From DTPS01 sp049591295 (lineage in GTDB: Bacteria > Acidobacteriota > UBA4820 > DSQY01), in contig JBAWEQ010000006.1 of the NCBI GenBank assembly GCA_049591295.1, positions 1 to 19,323 on the forward strand: a DNA stretch of 19,323 nt. Reading direction: 5' to 3'. Below the pieces are notes generated by a model. The model made no database searches. It saw nothing but the letters and a program-made list of their open reading frames with translations, and was not told where the DNA came from. Of this stretch, positions 12,773 to 19,323 are shown in pieces. Numbering within the stretch: the first letter of the stretch is position 1; each line of letters starts with the position of its first letter. The position numbers and the translations under genes were made by a program.

Positions 12773-13440
12773 GCCGTGGGGATGTCTGACACCTCGGCTT
12801 CCGTGAGAGGCAACGGCGGGTTCGCCGGTTCTATTGCATCGGGCGGCCGGGGGAGGGGGGTTCTCGAAGCGGCCGCGGCTTTTCACTTGCCCTCGGCGTC
12901 GGCCAAGGCATCATTCATTCCTCAACCCCTTGGTTGGAGAGGGCCACACGTCGCTATAACCGGCACCCGCACCCTCTCGCACTGTCTCACCCGGAGTTTT
13001 CGGAGGGTGGCCGGCGTCTGGCAGGTGGTGGCATCCAGCGCCTCCGGACGTGGCCAGGGGGTATCACTTGGTGTTGAGCCGGAAGGCCACAATGGCAGGC
13101 CACCGTGGGGCTGTTCGAGCATGATAGCAGGCGATTCCGGCACTATCCCGGTGTGAACGCCGCTCCGAGTACTCCGTGCTCACTCTGGCTGGGCCACCTG
13201 CCCCAATGGGGACGGGTGCGTTCTGGCCATACGATGCGGAGGAGTGTAAACGAAGTACGCCATCCTCCCGCGGCAACAATGACCGGCCAGTCTGGCATCC
13301 ACCTTGCGTACTTGGCCCATTTCCTGTGACCCGGTAAGGACTGGTTTTGTCATCATTCGAGATGGAAGGGGGATAGGGCATGCAAGTGGGGCGGAGTAAC
13401 AACCCTGGGGGGTGATGTCTCAAATGTGCTGTGTTGCAAA
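12773..13440. other. Gene-free stretch
   Basis: About 670 bases between the minus-strand small gene and the plus-strand RHS gene. I see no convincing gene, RNA gene or mobile element in it. The open frames on both strands here lack ribosome binding sites and recognisable motifs. Two diverging transcription units begin at its ends. Confidence 0.5.
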
Positions 13441-13445
13441 GAGAG

Positions 13446-13482
13446 CCAAACAAGGGAGGGAGAATCCCCCGCCTTTGTTTGG
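13446..13482 (+). promoter_or_regulatory. Strong stem-loop in the leader of the RHS gene
   Basis: CCAAACAA (13446-13453) pairs with TTGTTTGG (13475-13482). The stem continues through GG/CC and GGG/CCC pairs with one G-U pair and one A-G mismatch, giving a stem of about 15 pairs with a short loop. It lies 55 nt before the start codon. No T-run follows, so it is more likely a leader structure than a terminator. Confidence 0.5.
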
Positions 13483-13536
13483 ATGAGGGCAAAAGTTTTC
13501 GCGGGGCCGTTGGTGGCCTTGGCGTGGAGGGGGTTG

Positions 13537-16500
13537 ATGAACCGGCAAACAAAGAGCGTGTGCGACGGCGTACGGTTCCTCGTCGTGACCGTGGGGATTC
13601 TCTGGGGAAGTGTGGTATGGGGCCAGAGCCTGCAGCCGCCACCCGCGCCAGCACCGTTTTCACCACAGACCGTGGACACTGCGGTTGGCATGAATGCGTA
13701 TATGCCTTATCAGGACTTTGGACACGGCGAGGAGATCAACATCGCGAATGGGACACTTGTGGTGAGCCACTCCTATGCCGTTCCGCTGCCGCAAAATCTA
13801 GGGGGGCGCCTCAGCCCGACCTTCTATTACAACAGCAAAGTGAGCGAAGCGGCGTACTCCAATAGCCTGCAGTCTACCGATTTTCCGTACGGTCCGGTCG
13901 GTATGGGATGGACACTGTCCTATGGCCGGGTGTTTGAGCGGGGCTTGGCGGATCCCTCAGGGCAGGGGGCTTTTGTCCGGGCATGCTTTTTCTTCATGGA
14001 CCAGACTGGAGCGGAGCACCGGTTGTACTATGGAAGTAGTCCCTATTATCAAAATATGTCCGCTACCAATCCGCCCCATACGGGCTGGTACTATACGGAC
14101 GACAGTTCCTATATCCGGGCCTATTACTACGACAATACAGCCAACACCTCCGATCCCAACAACAACCTCTGGTTCATCTATTACCCTAACGGCATGACCC
14201 TGGTGGCTGGGGCAACCGGCTCCAACGGGTACATTGCACCCCAAATCAGCAACAACGCGGTCTCCAATAAGTTCAGCAACGGTTGGTACGTTACGGAAAT
14301 CGATGACCGTGCTGGGAACAAGATCACGGCTGGGAACAAGATCACGGCTGGGAACAAGATCACGATCAGCTACGAGCCCTTCAATCCCCCGAACCAGCCG
14401 TTCGGAGGTGCCATAGAGACCATAGTGGACGAATTTGGGCGGCAGGTTCTTTTCGACTATGGTCCGGAAGCTGGGCAGCCATTTATGTTGCTGTCCATCT
14501 CAGCGGGTGGGACGTCCGAATTCTATTCTTACAGCATGGTCTCCTTTCAGGGTGGCCATGCGGAGTATCCAGAGCTAACGCAAGTCACCGATGCAGTGGG
14601 ACAACAGACGAGCTATGCGTATGCTTCGGGTACACCTCCTGTCGATACCCACCTGACGAGCATTACCTATCCGACGGGAGCCGTTTCATCGTATATCTAT
14701 GCCTCCTCGCTGCCGCCCGGAGAGATTTCACTCATTGAGGATGACGATGTGGCCACCCGCACGCTGACCCTCCATCCTCTGGATCCGACGGGGCGGATCA
14801 GCGGAACGGCCAGCAACGTCCTGGTATGGACCTTTGACCACAACCAGACCGAAAACACGTATCTAGGAGACGCCGCCGAGACGAGGCCCATCCCCGTGAC
14901 TGACCCCATGGGGCGGATTGAAGTTCATTACATCACCGATGGAAATGGGGGATTGAGCGCGGGAAAGGAACTTCACGACCTTCTTCTGGCCCCAGGCACT
15001 ACATACAGCACCCAGAACCCTCAAATGACGGGCTGCGTGTACCGGGTGGACAAGTACTACTCGCATGGTGATAACGCCCAGGGGCAGGGAGACGCGCACC
15101 TCTGTTACGACGACAGCCAGAATCTGCCCACGCCCATTCAACAAGGCAACCCGCGCGTGCGGGAAGTATTGGAGGGGCAATACAACGGTGGAGAGCCGTT
15201 ATGGTCCCGGGACACGAGTTCCTTGGGATGGAACGGCTTTGGTACCTATCTGTTCAGCCAGACGACAGGGACGGGGCTGCCTGCCCAAACCCCAGTTGTG
15301 GTGGGCTGCCGGGCCATGGCCCTTGAGAACACCACGCCGGATCTGGCAACTAGCGGGACCGATCCTCGGACCGTGGTGTACCAGTCGGACCGGGTCGTCC
15401 AGCTGGACACCGGGATGGCCACTGCCGCTCTTTCTGGCTTGTCTTCGGAAAGTGACTCCGAGCTTACGGATCCCCCGGTGTCGGGGCAGCAAACCTTCAA
15501 CGGGCAGTTCAAGGCAGAACAGTGGACTTACGACTCCTCGTCCTCCCTCGGCCTTCCGAGCAGCCACACGAGCTACGAGCAGGTGCAAACAAGCTTCGTG
15601 TTCGATTTCACGAATCTCGATTTTCCAAATCCCGTCCAATCGGAGGGCGGAGACCAAACTCAGGCCTTTACGTATACAACCGGTACGAACGATCTGGGGA
15701 ACCTGGAATCGGAGCAATTCCAGGGCGGAGATGCAGGCCATGGGTACGCCCGGAACTTTGCCTGGGAAGGCGGTGTAATCCAGAGCGAATGGTGGACGGT
15801 GAACACGGCGGACCCCACGCATCCAGAGCATGCGTACAATGACTTCACGCGGACCATCGACTCCTCGACCAGCCGCATCCTTTCGCAGGCTGACCCTAAC
15901 CAGCTCGCCACGAGTTTCCAATACGATGCGATTGGCCGCATAACCCGTGTTACCCCTCCTCCAGGCCCCTGGGGAAGCGAGGCACCGATCCAAATCGCCT
16001 ACCCGAATCCGAACACGATCGAGCGTTACAAGGGGAGCGGGGCCAACCCGGAATTGAGCCCCGGAAGCAGTACTCCTCTGCCTTCAAACACGGACCTGTA
16101 TAGCGTGACGACTCTCGATGATCTGGGGCGCCCCTGGCGAACAGATACGGTTATGCCCTCCGCATCGGGTAGCGGATACACGTGGTCGGAGAAGATCACC
16201 CTGTACGCTCCGTGGGGCGCAGCGGTATTTCAATCCCTGCCGTACACCTACGGATCGGTGACCACGACACTCAATCCCAGCATTTCGGGCCTGGAGACGG
16301 GCAACACCTTCACTATGGCTGCACCGTCCAATGCCTCTGGGGAGGGGCATGGAACGTGGACCACACCCTTCGCCGGTGCAGCCGGGGCACAGCCGTTCCA
16401 GGGCACGCTGGATCCCTTCTACCGAACCTCCGAGGTGCTCGGTCCTGATGGTTCTCACCGAGATTTTGCGTATCCAGAGATTGCAACACAAGGGCCCACG

Positions 16501-19323
16501 ACGCAGGTTACGGTCAACGATATCAATGCGGCGCCGGGCTCCGGTTCTGGCTTGAGTGGTACCACGACGTACGTCCGGGATGCACTCGGCCGCCTGCTGA
16601 GTGTGAGCCCCAGCACCGGCGCCCAAGCAACGTACACCTACGATGGTCTCAACCACCTCACCCAGGTTGCGCTGACCAGCTCGAACGGAACGGTACATCA
16701 GGCTAATAGAACGTTCACCTACGACGCATTGGGGCTCCTCAGGCAGGCCACGCTGCCGGAAAAGGGAACGCTTCTGTACACGCAGTACGACGCCGGAGGC
16801 CATCTGATTCAATATGAGGATGCCGGCGGCCGAACCTACACCAGCGAATACGACTCCCGGGGACGAGCGATCACCCTGAGTGAAGGAGGGCAGATCTGGC
16901 GGCAGTGGTTCTACGATGAGCCGGGCTACGGCGAGTCGAATGGCCGGTTGACGCGCGCCGATTCAGAGAACGGCCAGATAGAGGAATCCTGGACCTACAA
17001 TGGGATGAGCGGCCGCCTAGGCCAAGCAAGTCTCCTGCTGAATCTTGCCGGCCTTCCGCCCGCAGCCTACACGGCCTTGCTCACCTACGATACGCAGGGC
17101 GAGGTGACGCAGGAGACCGATGCGCGCGGCAGCGCTGTGAGCATCTCTACCAACATTGGCTACAACTATGGCCTGCCTGTGGCAAAAGCTTTTTCCGACG
17201 GCCCCGGTGTCACCCATAGTACGTACTGGCCCTCCGGGGCAGTGGACACCCTGAGCTTTGCAAACGGAACGTCCACGCAGTTTCTGGAAGACCCTCAAAC
17301 TGGGCGGCTTTCGGATATTACCTGGGGGACTGGAACTGGAACCATCACCGTACCGCTGTGGGACTCTGGAAGCTATCAGTACGACGGCATCGGAGACGTG
17401 ATCGCAGAAGGGGCGGATACGTTCAGTTACGACCCCCTTGGCCGGCTCCAGCAGGCCGCGGTTTACCACCCGCACGGGTCAGGAACGCCCGTCTCGTTTC
17501 AGTACTCCTTCGATGATTTTGGGAACCTCAGGGGGCGAACCGTCTCTTCGCCCAGCGCTTACCTACCCAGCCTCACGTTTGACCCCGATCCCTCCACCAA
17601 CCGCCTCACCTCTTTCACCGCCAATCCCGGCACGGGAATCCAGACCTACACACCGGTCTACGATAGCGGCGGAACCGGCCCAGGCAACATGACCAGTGAC
17701 GGGGTGAATGCGCTTGCCTACGACGCGCTTGACCGTATTGTGGCCGTGACTCCTCCCGGCGGAGGCACACCATTGGCGTACCACTATGATGCCGCGGGCG
17801 AGCGGGTCGCCGTGGGGAACGGCGCTGGGGTCACCTATTTCTTCCGCGCTGGTTCGCAGGTCCGGCTCCAGGAGAACTTCCCCTCCGTCACCAATCCCTC
17901 CCAGAGTACGGCCAAGGCCTTCCTCTATATCGGCGGCCACTTGGCCACCTCTGAGGAGGGTGACGTGGGAGGCGCCGGCGGCGCTTACTCCATCTCGGGC
18001 ACGGTGACGCTGAACGGCACTGGACTCTCGGGGGTGACGGTGAGTGTGGGTTCGGCCTCGGCCACGACGGACGGCAACGGGGCCTACACAATCAGCGGCC
18101 TGGCCAACGGGAGCTACACGGTGACGCCGGTCCTGAGCGGCTACGCCTTCTCGCCGTCCAGCGCCTCCGAGACGGTAAACGGAGCCAGCATCACCGACGT
18201 GAACTTCACCGCGACGGCCACGACGACCTACAGCATCTCCGGCACGGTGACGCTGAACGGCTCGGGTCTCTCGGGGGTGACGGTGAGTGCGGGTTCGGCC
18301 TCGGCCACGACGGACGGCAACGGGGCCTACACAATCAGCGGCCTGGCCAACGGGAGCTACGCGGTGACGCCGGTCCTGAGCGGCTACGCCTTCTCGCCCT
18401 CCAGCGCCCCGGAGACGGTGAACGGAGCCAACATTACGGGGGTCAATTTCACGGCGAGCACGGCCACCTGCACGGCGCCCTCCATCACCACGCAGCCACA
18501 GAGCCAGACGATCAGCTCGGGCCAGAGCGCCTCCTTGTCGGTCGTGGCTTCGGGGACCCCTCCGCTCAGCTACCAGTGGTACCAGGGAGCAAGCGGGGAC
18601 ATCTCGACTCCACTGGCCGGGGCCACCGCGGCCACCTTCACGACGCCGGCTCTCACGGCGACGACGAGCTACTGGGTACAGGTCTCCAATGGCTGCTGCG
18701 CGGCACCCTCCATCACGACTCAGCCTCAGAGCACCACGATCACCTCGGGCGGCAGCGCCACCCTGGCCGTGGTGGCGTCCGGAGGAACTCCCTTGAGCTA
18801 CCAGTGGTATCAGGGGACCAGCGGGGACACGTCCAATCCGGTTTCGGGGGCGACAGCCGCCTCCTTCACGACGCCCGCGCTCAGCACGACCACGAGCTAC
18901 TGGGTGCAGGTCAGCAACGGTTGCGGCTCTCCAGCCTCCAGCGGTACGGCCACCGTGTCGGTGCAACAAGGAGGATCCAGCTTCAGCATCAGCGGGCAGG
19001 TGACGAACACCCAAGACCGCGGCGCCAGCGGCGTAACCGTCAAGCTGAGCAGCGGAGCCTCGGCCACCACGGACAGTTCGGGCAACTACTCCTTCGGCGG
19101 CCTATCGAACGGGACCTATACGGTCACGCCGCAGCAGTCGAGCCAGTTGGTGTTCTTCATTCCGTCCTCGCAATCCGTCACGGTCAGCGGGGCGAGCGTC
19201 AGCGGAGTGGATTTCAGCAGCAGCGTACGTTGCTTTCGCTGCCTGAACGGCCTTGTGACCCTGCAGGACGGCAGCCCGGTGGTGGGGGTGACCTTGACTG
19301 CTGGCGCCCTGACCGCTTCCACC
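13537..19323 (+). CDS. Secreted RHS/YD-repeat protein with Ig-like modules (3' end outside window)
   Basis: One uninterrupted frame of 1929 codons runs to the window edge. The ATG at 13537 has GGAGG with 6 nt spacing and starts a Sec signal (FLVVTVGILWGSVVWGQS, cleavage near residue 30). An in-frame ATG at 13483 has no such site. Residues about 35-790 hold the RHS N-terminal shell (GMGWTLSYGRVFERG). YD/RHS repeats occupy about 790-1480, for example FQYDAIGRITRV, YVRDALGRLLSV, YTYDGLNHLTQV, FSYDPLGRLQQA, YHYDAAGERVAV. The RHS part stops at FLYIGGHLATSEEGD. Two 81-aa carboxypeptidase-regulatory-like modules follow (1484-1645), then two 77-aa Ig-like modules (1644-1797), a third divergent regulatory-like module (from 1816) and the start of another. 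RHS shells usually encase a C-terminal toxin. No core-end motif (DPxGRF...DP) or toxin is reached, so its job (toxin delivery, adhesion or surface display) stays open. Confidence 0.88.
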   Translation, partial: MNRQTKSVCDGVRFLVVTVGILWGSVVWGQSLQPPPAPAPFSPQTVDTAVGMNAYMPYQDFGHGEEINIANGTLVVSHSYAVPLPQNLGGRLSPTFYYNSKVSEAAYSNSLQSTDFPYGPVGMGWTLSYGRVFERGLADPSGQGAFVRACFFFMDQTGAEHRLYYGSSPYYQNMSATNPPHTGWYYTDDSSYIRAYYYDNTANTSDPNNNLWFIYYPNGMTLVAGATGSNGYIAPQISNNAVSNKFSNGWYVTEIDDRAGNKITAGNKITAGNKITISYEPFNPPNQPFGGAIETIVDEFGRQVLFDYGPEAGQPFMLLSISAGGTSEFYSYSMVSFQGGHAEYPELTQVTDAVGQQTSYAYASGTPPVDTHLTSITYPTGAVSSYIYASSLPPGEISLIEDDDVATRTLTLHPLDPTGRISGTASNVLVWTFDHNQTENTYLGDAAETRPIPVTDPMGRIEVHYITDGNGGLSAGKELHDLLLAPGTTYSTQNPQMTGCVYRVDKYYSHGDNAQGQGDAHLCYDDSQNLPTPIQQGNPRVREVLEGQYNGGEPLWSRDTSSLGWNGFGTYLFSQTTGTGLPAQTPVVVGCRAMALENTTPDLATSGTDPRTVVYQSDRVVQLDTGMATAALSGLSSESDSELTDPPVSGQQTFNGQFKAEQWTYDSSSSLGLPSSHTSYEQVQTSFVFDFTNLDFPNPVQSEGGDQTQAFTYTTGTNDLGNLESEQFQGGDAGHGYARNFAWEGGVIQSEWWTVNTADPTHPEHAYNDFTRTIDSSTSRILSQADPNQLATSFQYDAIGRITRVTPPPGPWGSEAPIQIAYPNPNTIERYKGSGANPELSPGSSTPLPSNTDLYSVTTLDDLGRPWRTDTVMPSASGSGYTWSEKITLYAPWGAAVFQSLPYTYGSVTTTLNPSISGLETGNTFTMAAPSNASGEGHGTWTTPFAGAAGAQPFQGTLDPFYRTSEVLGPDGSHRDFAYPEIATQGPTTQVTVNDINAAPGSGSGLSGTTTYVRDALGRLLSVSPSTGAQATYTYDGLNHLTQVALTSSNGTVHQANRTFTYDALGLLRQATLPEKGTLLYTQYDAGGHLIQYEDAGGRTYTSEYDSRGRAITLSEGGQIWRQWFYDEPGYGESNGRLTRADSENGQIEESWTYNGMSGRLGQASLLLNLAGLPPAAYTALLTYDTQGEVTQETDARGSAVSISTNIGYNYGLPVAKAFSDGPGVTHSTYWPSGAVDTLSFANGTSTQFLEDPQTGRLSDITWGTGTGTITVPLWDSGSYQYDGIGDVIAEGADTFSYDPLGRLQQAAVYHPHGSGTPVSFQYSFDDFGNLRGRTVSSPSAYLPSLTFDPDPSTNRLTSFTANPGTGIQTYTPVYDSGGTGPGNMTSDGVNALAYDALDRIVAVTPPGGGTPLAYHYDAAGERVAVGNGAGVTYFFRAGSQVRLQENFPSVTNPSQSTAKAFLYIGGHLATSEEGDVGGAGGAYSISGTVTLNGTGLSGVTVSVGSASATTDGNGAYTISGLANGSYTVTPVLSGYAFSPSSASETVNGASITDVNFTATATTTYSISGTVTLNGSGLSGVTVSAGSASATTDGNGAYTISGLANGSYAVTPVLSGYAFSPSSAPETVNGANITGVNFTASTATCTAPSITTQPQSQTISSGQSASLSVVASGTPPLSYQWYQGASGDISTPLAGATAATFTTPALTATTSYWVQVSNGCCAAPSITTQPQSTTITSGGSATLAVVASGGTPLSYQWYQGTSGDTSNPVSGATAASFTTPALSTTTSYWVQVSNGCGSPASSGTATVSVQQGGSSFSISGQVTNTQDRGASGVTVKLSSGASATTDSSGNYSFGGLSNGTYTVTPQQSSQLVFFIPSSQSVTVSGASVSGVDFSSSVRCFRCLNGLVTLQDGSPVVGVTLTAGALTAST
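14311..14364 (+). repeat. Three identical 18-bp tandem repeats inside the RHS gene
   Basis: GCTGGGAACAAGATCACG occurs three times without a mismatch, encoding AGNKIT x3. The usual RHS-type sequence would need only one (DRAGNKITISY). The repeat is in frame, so copy-number change would lengthen or shorten a loop without breaking the gene. Confidence 0.9.
17986..18471 (+). repeat. Two near-identical 243-bp repeats (carboxypeptidase-regulatory-like modules)
   Basis: Copies at 17986-18228 and 18229-18471 encode YSISGTVTLNG...GLSGVTVS...ATTDGNGAYTISGLANGSY. A central stretch of about 70 bases is identical even at synonymous positions, so the duplication is recent or maintained by gene conversion. 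A divergent third copy starts at 18982. Confidence 0.88.
18466..18927 (+). repeat. Two 231-bp repeats (Ig-like modules)
   Basis: Copies start at the Cys codons at 18466 and 18697. Each encodes APSITTQPQS, then LSYQWYQG and TTSYWVQVSNGC. The pattern is that of bacterial Ig-like domains with a conserved W and paired Cys. They are more divergent at the DNA level than the 243-bp repeats. Confidence 0.82.

Noticed and set aside
13355..13380. TTGTCA-containing promoter for the RHS gene
   Set aside because: The -35-like hexamer is good, but no acceptable -10 lies at 16-18 bp.
13446..13482. Intrinsic terminator before the RHS gene
   Set aside because: No T-run follows the stem, and no plus-strand gene lies upstream for it to terminate.
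13483..13536. Earlier in-frame ATG of the RHS gene
   Set aside because: It lacks a ribosome binding site and would bury the signal peptide. The ATG at 13537 has GGAGG at 6 nt and a proper signal sequence.
17563..19014. Long minus-strand open frame opposite the 3' part of the RHS gene
   Set aside because: The Arg/Gly-rich translation mirrors the Ig-like repeats on the other strand, while the plus-strand frame has clear domains.

Overview
This looks like a fragment of a high-GC, Gram-negative-type bacterial chromosome. Lipoprotein signals, a BamE-like lipoprotein and a very long secreted RHS/YD-repeat protein with Ig-like modules all point that way. The gene mix would fit Acidobacteriota or a similar environmental phylum, but that is a weak inference because no phylogenetic marker is present. 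All recognisable genes from about 0.4 to 12.8 kb lie on the minus strand. The last 5.8 kb is one plus-strand gene that runs off the window.

Region 1 (1-394) holds short palindromic intergenic elements. Region 2 (about 395-5190, minus) is a restriction/defence-like island. In transcription order it has the N-terminal stump of a type ISP restriction-modification enzyme, an intact BsuBI/PstI-type methyltransferase-endonuclease fusion (844 aa), the C-terminal stump of the type ISP enzyme, TcmP, and its three-Cys-motif (DUF5131, Gp37/Gp68-like) partner. The type II fusion therefore sits exactly where the middle of a type ISP gene used to be. Sampled rows here are clearly less GC-rich than the genes that follow, which fits horizontal acquisition.

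Region 3 (5288-10351, minus) carries a degraded nuclease tail, a AAA+ ATPase, a HIRAN protein with a Tat-like N-terminus, a zinc-ribbon protein, two lipoproteins (one BamE-like) and a WYL-domain regulator. The main finding is here. The promoter regions of the HIRAN gene, the lipoprotein pair and the WYL gene each contain the same palindrome, GTGCA-N7-TGCAC, about 36-44 nt upstream of the start codon. It was not found elsewhere in the window. This suggests a small regulon controlled by the WYL protein.

Region 4 (10352-12761) has a 16-bp inverted repeat, a nine-unit 42-bp minisatellite built from 21-bp half units, a small conserved hypothetical gene, a VapBC toxin-antitoxin pair with a clear promoter/operator, a small Cys-containing protein and a RadC-like tail remnant. 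Region 5 (12762-13536) is noncoding apart from a strong hairpin. Region 6 (13537-19323, plus) is the 5' part, at least 1929 codons, of a secreted RHS/YD-repeat protein. Its repeat region is followed by tandem carboxypeptidase-regulatory-like and Ig-like modules. No RHS core end or toxin is reached in the window.
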